Source: Conchocele bisecta (taxonomy: Eukaryota > Mollusca > Bivalvia > Lucinida > Thyasiridae). Taken from it: 64,000 nucleotides of DNA. Positions 1 to 12,665 of this stretch are shown here, in pieces. Below the pieces are notes generated by a model, which saw only the letters and a program-made list of their open reading frames with translations, made no database searches and had not been told where the DNA came from. How positions within the stretch are numbered: the first letter of the stretch is position 1; every line of letters begins with the position of its first letter. Both the position numbers and the translations under genes were made by a program. The DNA is taken from contig CM055266.1 of assembly GCA_029237695.1 (NCBI GenBank), positions 11,983,805-12,047,804 on the forward strand, in the 5' to 3' direction.

Positions 1-1556
1 GGCCACAATATTATCAAAATCGATGAAGTGGATCACGAGTTTTTGAAAAATGAAAGGTGTTACTAACGTACGTATGCATGTACGTACGTACTCAGTACAT
101 GGACTAACGCTATATCCCCTCTTGTCTATCGGCAAGGGGATAATTAAACAGTCCATGAAGATTTGTTCTCAGTTTCAACCATGAACAAACTACAATCAAT
201 GCCATATAAATGAAACGCAATGGGATCCCCAGGTGTCCGGTTTAGACGTGTATACGTTCAGCAGTTCTCTGTCAAAACATCGGCGAAGTGATAAACAACC
301 GGTCATATAGAATATATTTGTAATTTAAGGGCCTCTCATCGCCCGGTGCAGTACCATACTACGTACAACTGTACCTGCACGTGCAGCATATGAACGCATA
401 TATGGATGGTCAGTTATAAAAGTCATTTGCGAGGGGTGTTCAATAATTAATTTCCCAACACATACATGATACCAATACAATGAAATGACATTGAATGAAA
501 ACTACTAGCATAATTAAAACAATAATCAACTTTTAAGACACGTGGTCTTAGGTATGTGCATAAAGTAATGAAACATGTTTAATTTAGGAAACAATAATTC
601 AATGGTAGATTTACATGGATTGTCTTAACCAAATCATGCTTATAAAAAGAATCAGTATTTGGTAAAAGATGTTTATTATACCAAATCATAAATAGCGTTG
701 CGAACGCTAGTTTTGTTGACAGTCGATGGTACTATTTGTATTTAGTTGAATTAATTCCACATGTGTCTATAAATAGCAACATATTATATGTGTGGAACAG
801 TATTTTGATTTCAAACTAAACAAATGTTATGTTTCACAAAGTATGCTTCCTGGTACTGAAATAGCGAACGGAAATGCGTTACTAACTTATCTCCCCTCTT
901 CATCATAGTCAAGTGTAGTACATTGTATATAAGAAAACACACAGTCGTTGTATAGGCATTAAAGCGAAAATTAAAGGAATATTGAATATCTTCGACATCA
1001 TCTGAAACATCATGTGAGACACTGTTTCTTTAAAATACGTTAGGACATCTCTTTTGTCATATATCATCAGTTGGGTCTCTGTAGAGTGCACATCATTAAC
1101 AATTTAATCCTTCATATGTTTAGCCACTGTATTTTTATATTTTATATGCAGTTTCAGTAATAAACCAACTTAAGTGATTTAACTTAAGTGATTGATACAG
1201 TTGTCATTCAACAACGAAACATGCCCTTGTGTACGATAATAAACTATTCTCAGTCAAAATGCAGAATATATCATAGTTGTATGCCAGTCCACGTGTACAT
1301 GCATATTATTATTCAGTTATAATGCATACGTTTGACTTTCGTAGGTAGCGTAAAACATATGTGTCCTATTTGTGTATAACTGTGATCAAGTGAACAATGT
1401 TCTCGAGCCAAAATAAACGTTACAACTTTTGTATTGTATCTTAAATCACAAGTTATCAATAATCATAGTTCGACTCGTATGCTCTAAAAGGCCGGCACTA
1501 GTTTATATTCAATATCATTATACACTAGTGTAGTAAATGTGTAAAAACTCTTTAGG
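1..1556. other. AT-rich stretch, nothing recognised
   Basis: Only an ACGTACGTATGCATGTACGT simple stretch near 67-92 stands out. Short open frames lack codon structure. Confidence 0.6.
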
Positions 1557-1560
1557 TAAC

Positions 1561-1824
1561 CAGTATACTGCCCTCCCAAGTCAAACAGCAGTATCTGTTA
1601 AACTGCAGTATCTGCACTGTGATGCAATGCTGACCCTGTGCAATCATCCCAAGTCAAACTGCAGTATATGTTAAACTGCAGTATCTGCACTATGATGCTA
1701 TGCTGACCCTGTGCAATCATCCCCGGGAAATGATTGCACAGGGTCAGCATAGCATAGCATAGCATCATAGTGCAGATACTGGAGTTTAACAGATACTGCA
1801 GTTTGACTTGGGAAGGCAGTATAT
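1561..1824. mobile_element. Foldback with duplicated left arm
   Basis: Two direct units of about 90 bp (CCCAAGTCAAACTGCAGTAT to CCCTGTGCAATCAT), then one inverted unit ending GACTTGGGAAGGCAGTAT. Confidence 0.75.
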
Positions 1825-2424
1825 GCCTAGTATGATGCTATGCTCCTGCAATAAAGCAAATCTAACATTTGTGTTGATGTACTATTATATTTATTAAAGC
1901 TCCTTGACTGATTTATAAAGAAACTCAGCATAGACGCTTATGACATCAGTAAACTCGTTAATACAGATCATAGTAAATCATCACGCAAGTAAGATCCTCT
2001 ATAAATAGATAGCACTGTTTTTGAGACCTGACGAAATATGCCACTTTTCTGTTACTAGCTGAACGCCCCTCAATTATATCACTATATTTGTCGTTGACAA
2101 TTGTCTTTCCACGTGCTAAACTATACATAAACAGAAATATACTGTAGACTACGTGTGGGAGATTCACCAGGTAAGCTTTTATTTAAAGTATTTCAACAAT
2201 GTTCTACACTATAGTTTATTTTTGTTTATACATGTGTCCATGGCATTAACACGATTTGTGATTACATATGTGTCACTGACACGGAGGAGGACCTTGCAGT
2301 ATTTGTAAGTCGAATATGTGTACCTTTATCATCATTCACCATCCAAATTAGCGTTTTATGTTATACATGTAATCATTCTGCGGATCGCAAAACATCAACA
2401 ACTGCTACATGTAAATGTAAATGC

Positions 2425-2628
2425 TTTGATTTAACGACGGCACTGGTTCGATGACCTTGCATATAGCCTACGACCGACTATTTAAGTCCCCATCCGATAG
2501 GACTAGGCTATCACGAAGGTGTCTTGCCCAAGGACACGCCGAATCGGCCAGTGTCGGGATTGGAACTCTGGACCTTTCGAACCGTAGTCCGATGCTCTAC
2601 CACTGAGCTATTGCGGCTGCCCAACTGC
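2425..2628 (-). mobile_element. tRNA-derived SINE, copy 1
   Basis: On the minus strand: box A TAGCTCAGTGGTAGAGC (2610-2594), box B-like GAGTTCCAATCCC (2568-2556), core GTGTCCTTGGGCAAGAC, and a tail ATGCAAGGTCATCGAACC shared with the next SINE. Core resembles that of metazoan SINE superfamilies; exact family not assigned. Confidence 0.8.
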
Positions 2629-2654
2629 TACATTTTTTTTTTTTTTTAGCTTAT

Positions 2655-2918
2655 ATTTAACGGCGGCACTGGCTCTAGGACCTTGCATGCCGTCTCCCAA
2701 GAATGGGAGAAAGAACGGAGGTAGAGATTTTTGAGAGAAGCCGGTAATTCGTATAATAACTACGAATTATCGGTACCCATTTACAGCTGGGTGAACTGGA
2801 GCAGTGTGGATAAAGTGTCTTGCTCAAGGACACAACGCACGCCGCTAGTCAGGCTCGAACCCACGACCCTTGGATCAGTAGTCCGACACACTAACCATTA
2901 CGCCACGGCGCTCCACAT
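2655..2918 (-). mobile_element. tRNA-derived SINE, copy 2 (different head)
   Basis: Minus strand: box A TGGCGTAATGGTTAGTG (2905-2889), box B GGGTTCGAGCC (2862-2852), core TTGTGTCCTTGAGCAAGAC, 3' tail ACCTTGCAT-type shared with copy 1. The different tRNA head with the same tail suggests a shared LINE partner. Confidence 0.8.
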
Positions 2919-3214
2919 CCCCCAACTGCTACATTGGTGACATGTAGTATATATAGGAAATGGTATTGATCGAATGGCGACCAACACATGCAATGATCAA
3001 ATTGCGCGGATGCGCAGACTGATCCGGGCTAGCTAGCCATCGTAAGACCGCTTTTCTTAGCCGGTGTTCCTTGTGTCACTTCACACACTGACCATAGACG
3101 TTTGTGGTTTGCCGTGATGCACGACATTTTCGTGCCCAGGTTTGCATATAGATGCAAACTTTTTTCTTTTGTCTACAGAGGTGTTAAAATTGCTTACCAA
3201 CCTCTGACAAATAA

Positions 3215-3492
3215 TTACGGAAGCCCATTAGGGCCACTTCATTTGTTTTTAATTTCCATTTATTCAAGATGTTTTCTTGAATTTTCAAGTTCTGATCTTG
3301 AAGAAAACATCTTTAAATCAAGTGGTTTTCTTGAATTTTCAAGTTCTTTTCTTTAATTTTCAAGATATTTTCTGAAAATTCAAGAAAAGAACTTGAAAAT
3401 TCAAGAAAACAACTTGAAAATTCAAGAAAAGGTCTCGAAAATTCAAGAAAAGATAAAAAAAAAAGTGAAGTGGCCCTAATGGGCTTCCGTAA
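3215..3492. mobile_element. MITE with TTACGGAAGCCCATTAGGGC ends
   Basis: Perfect TIR including GGCCACTTC, ATAA duplicated at 3211-3214 and 3493-3496. The interior is repeated CTTGAATTTTCAAG palindromes. Confidence 0.85.
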
Positions 3493-4826
3493 ATAATAGA
3501 GTCGATGTGTAAATATAGTTATCTCACTGTGACTAGAAGTGTCTCAGCAGAATCACTGCAAGTTTGATTCTTGTCTGACTCGAGTTGTTAGTGACCTACA
3601 GGCCGGCACATACATTGCATGTACCGGGCTGTAAGCTCTATCAATCTGAGGGCAGTATTTTGTAATGTGTTTTCTGATTGGCCGGTACTGACCAATCAGA
3701 TGGGGTTTGGTAGTTCAGTATTTTCCCGCTCCAGTAGTGTTGTTTTTCTCAGTTCATCAGTCCAGCTATTTCTTAGTTTTATACTCTGAGAAGTGGAAAT
3801 AATTATGTAGCTAGTATATAGAGGATATTCATATTTTGCATGCAAAAATATGAATATTCTATATATTATATACCGCTCCATGGAAATTAACAGTTTTTTA
3901 AACTGTATACAGTAATGAATGTGTATTTGCAGCCTATTTGCAGTCCGGCACTGCAGGTGCGCGCTATGAATATATATAGCGGAAGTAGTCGTATTTTCAC
4001 CGGAAGTTGTTTATTTCATCGATGAGAACATATGACTTTTATTTACATCGTATAACTATGTATTTCATGGGTTATGCAGTAGAAGGAGGATATTTGGTGA
4101 GTATTGTCATTTTATATGGTTGTATATTGTCACAACAGATAGAAATGGGTATTGGCCATGACTTGAGTGACAATGGGTGACACAGTGACTGATCAGTGCA
4201 TATTAAGAAATTTAAGTATCCTTGTCATATAGTCTACGTGTTCCATAGTATGCACGAGTACATGCGATCACCAATGGTGTTGCATTATACCGTAAGTTTG
4301 TATCTACGACGGAATCCAATGTGGCAAACAGCGTAGCTCCTGATCAGACTGCGCGAATGCTGATCTGGAACAACGCTGTTTGCAAGTATAGAGCGATGCA
4401 TTCTAAATTGTATGTACATCTGGCCCGATTCGTTCTTGACAATAATGTGACAGAATAGACGTTGACCACCTATACGGCCGTGTAGACTGATCCGGGTCTG
4501 TTCTGACTGTGCAAACAATGTAGGCATTGATCAGACTGCACGGATGCGCAGACTAATCCGGGGCTACACTCGTTGCAAATGTCATTAGACCCCTTCTTCG
4601 ATCGATGAGCAAGTTAGTTGGTAAAGTGTCACCATTAGGCGCTTGTCAGACAAACATGTGGATTCGCGTGTATGGAATGTAATAGCGACATTCTGTGTAG
4701 TTCACGTGCACCCTGACATGTGACATGATTGCGTATGATAGGTGGAGTCGTCCGATACAATACATGTATGTTGTCTGTGACCGAGTCCCAAGTATCAGTG
4801 TCGCACATATCGATTGGTTTGTATAT

Positions 4827-5252
4827 GTTATCTCCCTTGCTACGCCTAAACGGCGAGTACGACCAAGAAAATAGTGCACTGTGCCAACTTATCCTATGGC
4901 GTATTGGTCTGTCTTGCTTTGTATCTAAAATTCTACATATACTATTTTCTATTGTTTTCACAGTTTTGTGCTCAGGTTATCAGTTCAATTCTGGAAAATG
5001 CTAATCAGGACATTTCGTGCGTATGAATACAGCAGCTATTATATTTAGTTCTGACAGTTAGGCAGCAGTAAACAGTTAGCTGCCAGTTTCGTACAATTTG
5101 TTTCTGGAAGATTGAAACAGTAATTTATTCTAGAGAAAACGCACGTATGGGAATGGGTTTGCACTATCACAGTACATTTGCCTTTGGATGATGTTTGAGA
5201 AAATATGCAAATTTCAGTCTCGAGTTCCGCAAGTGATAAGTTTTTGTGGAGA
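4827..5252. repeat. Dispersed 430-bp repeat, copy 1
   Basis: Matches 54912-55391 in the same orientation, from TTGTTATCTCCCTTG-like start and GCTACGCCTAAACGGCGAGT to TTCCGCAAGTGAT. Copies differ moderately; nature unknown. Confidence 0.75.
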
Positions 5253-5367
5253 TAAAATATTTCAGTACGTTCAGTACGTCAATAAGCACGGATTAACTCC
5301 CATGCTGGGTGTAGAACGTATCGTATCATACCGTCTGATCTATTAGGTTTGAGTGTGCAGGGGCAGA

Positions 5368-5640
5368 TATAAAGGGGGGGGGGGGTTCCGGAGTAGCATC
5401 CTCCCCACCGTTCAGCCACGGTGTTTACATATATGACAGTTTACCACCAATGCCGTAAAACACAGGAAATTACATATCGAAGAGCTCATAAATAGGACAA
5501 CCCCCTAGTTGCGAACGGTAACTCTTGCCATTACTCCTACGGACGGTACGGGAGTATATTTCAAGAGTTACCTTCGCAACTAGACAACCCGCCCCCCCCC
5601 CCCCCCCCCCACCCCCCTACCCGTTCCCCAAATGCTGCAT
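5368..5640. repeat. Poly-G/poly-C foldback with inner hairpin
   Basis: Poly-G at 5372-5385 faces poly-C at 5592-5611; inside, CTAGTTGCGAACGGTAACTC and GAGTTACCTTCGCAACTAG form a hairpin. Confidence 0.7.
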
Positions 5641-5725
5641 CCGCCCCTCGTATTAAACTATTATTTCATGTGGATCAGGTGTGTAAAGTAGAGAGACGAC
5701 GGTGATGACGTAGAGATGGCTGAAT

Positions 5726-7203
5726 TACGGTGTCCTGTTAGGGCCACGTTACATTCTCGCGTTCTCGCTCTCTCGACTTATACACGGAGATCGCGAGATT
5801 GCGAGATTGCGAGAACGCGAGGCGAGAACGCGAGAACGCGAGAACGCGAGGTTAGAATGCGAGAACGCGAGGCGAGATCGCGAGATCGCGAGGCAAAAAC
5901 GCGAGATTCAATTTTGCAATCTCGCCTCGCGATCTCGCGATCTCGCAATCTCGCCTCGCGATCAATCTCGCCTCGCGATCTCGAGGTCGGAAGTAAATAT
6001 ATGCGCATGCTCGCTGGGAATGCGTTTTGCGCATGCGTGTCTGCAACCGTCATTCACAAGAGAAAATGGCGTCGTAGGCTGTGGAAGGTACAGTTTAGGC
6101 ATCACGGGACGGTTGAAAATAGCCAAAATTGACTGCTTTTCTGAGGGCGGCGCGTGACATATAAAAATCATCGCCTCTCACAATCAGTTAAGGAGGCTCT
6201 TGAGACAAGTATTGAAAAATACTCGCAAATGAAGTACAAATCGCGCGCCACAATAAAAATGCAGTAACCGCATCAGATGTGTTTAATTAATTTTTCACAA
6301 AGTTAGCCCACCCACCTATTTTTGGCCAGAAATTTCAACACGACTGAATTTGTTGGAATTGTTCTCATGAAAATATGAAGCACAGATACTGTACTTTGCT
6401 ATGTCTTGTTCTATCACTTGTAACACCTCACCATTTGCTGAAAATGATTCCAAAGCGGGGTAATAACCACCTCAAATTTTCGCTACAAATGCCCGAAAAA
6501 TGCCATACATTCTGAAGCGAAACCGTACCGGCGAGCCAGCATAGCATGCGCCATTTTCCAAGATGTCAAAATCAACCGGAGCAAACATTCAGTTTCGTAG
6601 AATTATGAAAAAATACAGCTAGTCAAGCCTCCCAAAGTCAAGAAATATTCATAAACCTATTTGTCTAGACACACTGGTGTAACTCACAGGGTCGGTAGCG
6701 AAGTATATAGAAAATCGTCCACCCCCTTTTTAAAGCTAGCCGCCCACTGTCCCGTGAGACCTTTGTTTTGTAAAATATAAAATTATCATAAGTTTGACAG
6801 TGTTATGCCCATTAAACTTAATTAACTATTTAATCATGAATTCGTATCAATGGTCAGTCACCTTCTCTTGTGAATGACGGTTGCAGACACGTATGCGCAA
6901 AAAGCATTCCCAGCGAGCATGCGCATATATTTACTTCCGACCGCGAGATCGCGAGATTGCTCTCTCGACTTATACACGAGATCGCGAGATTTCGAGATCG
7001 CGAGGCGAGATTGCGAGATCGAATCTCGCGTTTTCGCCTCGCGATCTCGCCTCGCGTTCTCGCGTTCTCGCATTCTCGCGATCTCGCCTCGCGTTCTCGC
7101 GATCTCGCGATCTCGCCTCGCGTTCTCGCAATCTCACGATCTCGTGTATAAGTCGAGAGAGCGAGAACGCGAGAATGTAACGTGGCCCTAACAGGACACC
7201 GTA
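5726..7203. mobile_element. 1.48 kb foldback element with GCGAGA-rich arms
   Basis: Ends TACGGTGTCCTGTTAGGGC and its complement, flanked on both sides by CTGAAT (5720-5725 and 7204-7209), a 6-bp target duplication. Inverted arms are about 340 bp (5726-6066 and 6861-7203). Each has a terminal segment, a long GCGAGATCGCGAG/GCGAGAACGCGAG tract and an inner segment with TATGCGCATGCTCGCTGGG. The many overlapping open frames here are products of the low-complexity tracts. No transposase. Confidence 0.85.
6067..6860. other. Unique centre of the 1.48 kb foldback
   Basis: About 790 bases without inverted partner and without a convincing open frame. Sequence style (ATGGCG near 6064, CGCGCC, mixed GC) differs from the arms. 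It may be captured host DNA; nothing recognised. Confidence 0.5.
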
Positions 7204-7685
7204 CTGAATAGACGATGTGACATCTTTGAACCACATTTGGGTATGTTGTTCAGTCATATGACATGTAACTGACTATTGTGATATATTGGACGTTAAACAT
7301 AAAATCAGTCGATGACTGTATCAGATCACATATGATCACGAAAAGTATATCATGTTGTTGAGCTATATAGCTCATTTCGTACACGATGATCGACCATTAC
7401 ACATGGAGTATCGTACACGGTACGATGTCTTATGTCTCACGGACATAATTCCAGGACGATGTTGTTGACATGCAGTCACGTGTGTGCATGTGTTTATTGG
7501 ATCAGTAGACATAGTACCGATGCATATATTGTCATGTGAAGTAAGGTGTAACCACAGCCTGACGTATTGTTTTATCATATTTTATCAAAGGATCTTATTG
7601 ATCATAACTTGTTATGTATTATAGTGTGTTGTGTACTGACATGCTTATACATTGTATTCGTCTATTTCAGAGATGGCTTAGACAA

Positions 7686-8094
7686 TGTGTATGATCACGT
7701 GGTACTAACAACAACAACCAGTACTGAAACTTCCAGAATCCATCCGATTCAAAGTACGTAATGTTTTATATTGTCCTTATTACGTAACGGATTTTGATGA
7801 AATATGGCGCATCAAACGCGTCTTGTTAAGCTGCATTTTGGTGGTCTGCACTTTGGCCCAAACTTCTGTAGTTTTTGCGAAGAATCGATTTCCGTGTCGG
7901 TATGACATACGTGTGTGCCGAACTCCCTGGACGACCAAATGCAGCTCATGAAGACGCGTTCGCTGCGCGATATTTCATCAAAATCTGTTTCATATTAAGG
8001 AAAATATCAAATAATTCTTACTTACGAGTGGGCAAGATTTCAACACTTTCAGTCACTGTTGGTGTTGTTGTTATAACCACGTGATCATGCACAT
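7686..8094. mobile_element. Foldback family M
   Basis: TGTGTATGATCACGTGGTAC and ACCACGTGATCATGCACA ends, ACAACAACAACC inner tract, and GAATCGATTTCCGTGTC. The interior has a second inverted pair around AAACGCGTCTT/AAGACGCGTTC. Confidence 0.7.
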
Positions 8095-8241
8095 TGTAAG
8101 ACATAAGGTATAACACATCCTATGAATAAACGGTGAAACGTGTCTCAACTGTCCATATTTTAACTTGTCCTATCGCCAGCACCAACTAGCCGGGAAGGCT
8201 GGTCAGGTGTGACACTTTGAACAGCTGGGCGCAGAGAGGTT

Positions 8242-8321
8242 AGCGTGTAAGTGCACACACGAACGAACACGACAGGTTGGTTCCAACCTGTCGTGTTCGT
8301 TCGTGTGTGCACTTACACGCT
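8242..8321. repeat. Perfect palindrome, 39-bp arms, 2-base loop
   Basis: Arms starting AGCGTGTAAGTGCACACACG meet at GGTTGG-tt-CCAACC. No terminal duplication. Confidence 0.95.
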
Positions 8322-8539
8322 GACCCCACTGTAGGTCATTTTTAGAACTGCTGGAATAGTGACACAAGTATACACCTATTTAAATCCTATAAAGAACATT
8401 GTGTGCTAATGGGTGGGAATGTACCTTTAATATTGCCAATAGATGTTCAGAAACGTTGACATGTGCTGTAATGGAGCGGTATATGCAAACAAACTGTGTT
8501 TGTGACCTCAAAGCATCCGGACTATTTTTTTCTTGTACC

Positions 8540-8735
8540 GGACTAATTTTACTGGAATGGATTTTGATGTGTTCATTTTATAGCCAATCCAATCGTCACA
8601 CAATGATTTTCAGACTAGTCCATTTATGAAAAGTGGGTGTCTTTGCTCGCAAAAATATGAAAATTACTTACAGAAAGTGCAGATCCTGATGAGACGGCTC
8701 GTTACGAGCAGTTACTCTGCAAAACTCCCAAGCAG
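8540..8735. mobile_element. piggyBac-like MITE family B, inverted and degraded
   Basis: Reverse orientation: ACTGGAATGGATTTTGAT to AGTGCAGATCCTGATGAGAC; both ends eroded. Confidence 0.7.
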
Positions 8736-8970
8736 TTTCGCAATTATTAGTATTGATGCGTTGTAAGGATAAAACAGATCAACTAGTTTTACTTTATAAT
8801 TTAACTTTTGCTCATGCTAAGAAACACGTGGACTATTAATAGTTAAACTATGTCAATTATATTTTCTTTTATTTCTCCCTGCAAATGTCATGAATATGTG
8901 TTGGAATGTCAGTAGAAGTGCATCCTCTCCAGACGCAATTCTGTTGACATTCCAAGACGTATTTACAGAG

Positions 8971-9278
8971 AGAATACTAGGTTAGTGCCGAGATTGGCAA
9001 ACATATCTGGCAATGCTTAGAAAACGGGATGCCGAGCCCATCCCGTTTCCGTGCCACGCCAGATATTTTTCCCATTCATGGCACTAACCTACTATTCTAT
9101 TTATCCCGTCAACACGTGCGAATAGCTTTAAAATGCAAAACAATAACCCCAGCCACATCCTAAAAATCGGAGAATCGACTAGTATGAAAACCGCATATAT
9201 TCATACGCAGTGATTAGGTCGTATTGACATGATTTCAAAATGTTTCACGGCACATACGCACTGTGTTGACGGGATAAA
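8971..9278. mobile_element. Composite double-hairpin element, family C
   Basis: Hairpin 1 has ends AGGTTAGTGCCG/CGGCACTAACCT with inner AAACGGGAT/ATCCCGTTT. Hairpin 2 has ends TATCCCGTCAACAC/GTGTTGACGGGATA. The two always occur together. This copy has ATTCATACGCAGTGATTAGG in hairpin 2. Confidence 0.8.
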
Positions 9279-9354
9279 TAAAAAATTCTCCTAATGTGTT
9301 GGCTGTTATTTTCACCGCTAGCATTCAAAGAGTCGACAAAATCCTATCCAATAA

Positions 9355-9834
9355 GCGATGGGTAATTTAACGATCGGACTTCTTCCTTACCAGAATTCCG
9401 ACTGGAGACCTGGTCTGGCCCTCACATACGTCTTTGGAATTTTGTATGTGACAGTTGAATCTGGTTATACTCCTTATATGAGTATTACGATTATTCGCAA
9501 TCATATTTTAGGTAAAGGGGTCAAGTGACATTGGTGTGGTATGGACCTGGCACCAGGGGTCCGTTTGACTAAACTTCGTTCGACTAAAATGTTCGCAAGT
9601 GCAAATCTAGGATCGCCTGGAAATTTCAATTGATGGATTTACATTTATTGAGCCTATGCAGCCTATGCTCAATAAATGTAAATCCAATAATATTTGTTCT
9701 CGATGTAAATATTTTCGTTCTGATTTTGGGATCCCCCCGCCACCAATGCAGCAGGTTAAAATGGGATCGAAGCCGTTTGCCCGGCCTTACATGACCTTAG
9801 CTGTTGATAGGCCGTTAAACACCAATAAACAAAT
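9355..9834 (+). mobile_element. Retroposon family F, copy 1, split by family E fragment
   Basis: Matches 19926-20276 closely: ATGGGTAATTTAACGATCGG to TAGGCCGTTAAACACCAATA + AACAAA. The A-rich TTAAACACCAATAAAC tail suggests a retroposed SINE/LINE end. A family E MITE fragment (about 9553-9693) lies in the middle, so family E is younger at this site. Confidence 0.65.
9553..9693. mobile_element. MITE family E, partial copy
   Basis: GTCCGTTTGACTAAACTTCG TIR, then the GCCTATGC palindromic centre; the right half is missing. Confidence 0.7.
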
Positions 9835-9957
9835 GAAAAGTCATGCAGAGCATGATGTTATTAGCCGATCAAATCAGGGTTCAATATATGTCCACATTTT
9901 AGTAGTTACCGAATCTCAGGGAAAAGTGAGAGAAGTGTTGATTTCACCTGAATAGTG

Positions 9958-10300
9958 ACTACATAACCACATTCGAACATAAACAAAATTTGACCATTTG
10001 GCGGCCATCTTGAATGACTCCATTTTGGGAAAAATGATATGACAGCGATCGGCTGATCGATACCTTCGATTTGATATATTACATGACCACATTTGAAACA
10101 AAATCAAAAATTTACATTTTGGTGGCCATCTTGAATGACATAATGACTTTATTTCAAGAAACATTATATGACAGCGATCGGCTCATCGATACTTTCGATT
10201 TGACATATTACATGACCACATTTGAAAAAATAAAAATTTGACCTTTTGGCGGCCATATTAAATGACATAATGACTTCATTTTGAGACTAGATGGCCGCGG
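9958..10300. repeat. Tandem repeat, about 120-130 bp unit, three copies
   Basis: Each unit has ACATGACCACATTTGAAA, TGGCGGCCATCTTGAATGA and GACAGCGATCGGCT. Confidence 0.85.
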
Positions 10301-10314
10301 CCTGCATGTCGCTG

Positions 10315-10917
10315 GACACTAAACAAAGAGATATAGTAGACGGAAAAACTTTAAACAAAACACTTTAACCGCACACACGTACGTACGGACGTACGCCAAA
10401 GTGCCGACTATATCGCGCTTTCCGCAAGCGGGCGCGACAAAAACTTTAACCAAAAATTTCAAAGTAATTAGACCTTGACATTTGGCACGGGGGCCGCACG
10501 GGAGGGGGTAGAATGAAAATATAGATGATGATAAACAGCCATGTGAAAGTTGAAGGTAATGGGCAAAGCAGGTGCATAGATATAGTACATGAAAAAACTT
10601 TAACCAAAACTTAAAAGTAATTAGACCTTGACATTGGGCACAGGGGCCGCACGGGAGGGGGTAGAATGAAAATATGGATGATCTTGGATTCGTCATTCGA
10701 AGGATTTAACCTTTCCACGTCGGCCATATTGGATTCAGGTCGACTTTCTTTTTTAACAACTTTGAAAAGGCTTCACCTAAGGACCATGCGGGTAAAGTTT
10801 GGTGTCCATTGACCAAGCGGTTCGGTAGAAGATGATTGAAAATGCTGCCGGACGACGGACGGACAAAAAGCGGTAATGGAAATAGCTCACATGAGCTTTG
10901 CTGAGCTCAGGGGAGCT
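10315..10917 (-). mobile_element. Pearl/HINE-like element, minus orientation
   Basis: On the minus strand begins AGCTCCCCTGAGCTC with a GAGCT hairpin, followed by GTCCGTCCGTCGTCC, then two units of about 145 bp with AATGTCAAGGTCTAATTAC. The first end matches the AGCTC starts at 15043 and 37187. The far end is not clear. Confidence 0.55.
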
Positions 10918-11375
10918 GAAAACATCAAAGTATATACAAAAAAAAAATAATCTGGCAATTTTTTTAGGGGCGGGTGGGGATGAGAATCTATAAATTTATT
11001 TGTTATTGCCTAACCTCAGTTGACCTTATTCAACCTATTGTGACTTGTAACTTAAGTTATTTAGAGCCGGGTAGACTGGGTAGAACCAGTACTCTGCACT
11101 GTATGGGGTGGGGGTGGGATCGCAGCATCGGTGCTGAATTTACAACAAAATATTCCACAGTGAAATTACGACATCCTGATCTGGCGTTTCAATGTACCCA
11201 TTGTTCTTCAAACTCCGAGAAACCCTGCTTTATAATAGTAATGTATCAATGATCATGTGACATTTACACCAGGATCGAGCGAGCGGTTATTATTTTATAC
11301 GACTAAAATATGTCAAGTTTGAGCAATAGTTCACCAATGCTCGCGCATAGCTATTGTTGTAATGTTCATATTGTT

Positions 11376-11555
11376 AATGCATCAGTCAATGTGAATCCCC
11401 CCCCCCCCCCCCCCCCCAGGGTACCCCGGGGCTTTAACCTTTCATGATTCCCCGGGGCCGGGGCTTTAACGGCAGCAAAAATAAAAGAAAAGCCCCACTA
11501 TTCCCTGGCTGTGTGTGTGGGGGGGGGATTTACATTGATTGATGCATAAGTAAAA
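11376..11555. mobile_element. Poly-C/poly-G foldback MITE
   Basis: ATGCATCAGTCAATGTGAAT and complement enclose C- and G-runs and GGGGCTTTAACC repeats. Confidence 0.75.
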
Positions 11556-12004
11556 GAATGAGCGATTTATAAAGTTTAACCATAAATAAGCAACAAAGGA
11601 ACGAACATTACAATAATTTTAATTACACTTCTACATACTGGAGCTACATATCATTATCAGTCCACTTCAGCATGTTTTTTAGTAAATTGTGCAGCCGCTT
11701 TCTCTCGTATTAAACTCAGTAAAATGCTGCATCTGCAGTGACGTCACGTGACATCACATCGTCACGTGAAATGATCTTGCAACGACAATGTACAAAATGG
11801 AGACAAGACTATTATTTTGTACATTCAGAAACAAAAATCTGGAATATTTTGTTATGCAACAGAGACCTGTGGCGAAAAGTAAATATTAAGCGAGCATTGT
11901 CAATGCGCGAGCATTGTCAGTGTCACCTCCACTCTACTTAATGACGGCCATTTTCTTTTGCCTCTTTAGTTCCTAGTTTTATCAAAACTTTCCCCAAAAC
12001 ATCT

Positions 12005-12240
12005 GGGGCCCGTTTCACTAAACTTCGTACGACTAAAATGTTCGTAAGTGCAAACCTATGATAGTCTGTTAATTTCACATTAACACAGTTTTCTTGTAAA
12101 CAATTATTGGATTTACATTTATTGAGCATAGGCTGCATATGCAGCCTATGCTCAATATCCATCAATTGAAATTTCCAGACGATTCCAAATTTGCGCTTAC
12201 GAACATTTTAGTCGTAAGAAGTTTAGTGAAACGCCCCCCT
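12005..12240. mobile_element. MITE family E, full copy
   Basis: CGTTTCACTAAACTTCGTAC TIR and its inverse TAAGAAGTTTAGTGAAACG; centre GCATAGGCTGCATATGCAGC palindrome. Confidence 0.8.
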
Positions 12241-12569
12241 GACATCTAAGAAGGGCCGTAATGGCTCCACTTTTCTCTCGGTACAGTAATGATAAATATA
12301 CTGCAGGGACAATCCCCACTCGTATATCATTGTTAATTAACAGTTTGTAGCGTATATTCTGGGCGGTATTTATACTCAAATGTACTTTGCAAAACATATT
12401 ACCTGTATCTGGTTGTCTATCTTCTCGCAAATGAAGCTGGCGCGCATATCAAGATCACGTGATCAGCAACTGTTCGATTGATTGGTCAGCTGGGTGAGCC
12501 AACATTGGTCCTGTCCAATCAAATCACGAATAAAAAATATCACGTTTTATAACGAATAGAAGGCAAGCC

Positions 12570-12665
12570 GCCTAACTTTAGTTTACCGAACTCTTGTTAA
12601 AACGTTTATTTATAGCCAAATTACCGAACTCTTGTAGTTAAAACGTTTATTTATAGGCAAACTAT
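12570..12665. repeat. Two direct copies of a 40-bp unit
   Basis: TACCGAACTCTTGTTAAAAC and TACCGAACTCTTGTAGTTAA, each followed by GTTTATTTATAG. Confidence 0.8.

Noticed and set aside
2425..2918. tRNA genes
   Set aside because: Box A and B are present but the acceptor stems do not pair, and SINE bodies follow.
5716..7257. More than ten overlapping open frames rich in Arg, Glu and Ser
   Set aside because: All are translations of the GCGAGA/TCTCGC tracts, present on both strands and in all frames.
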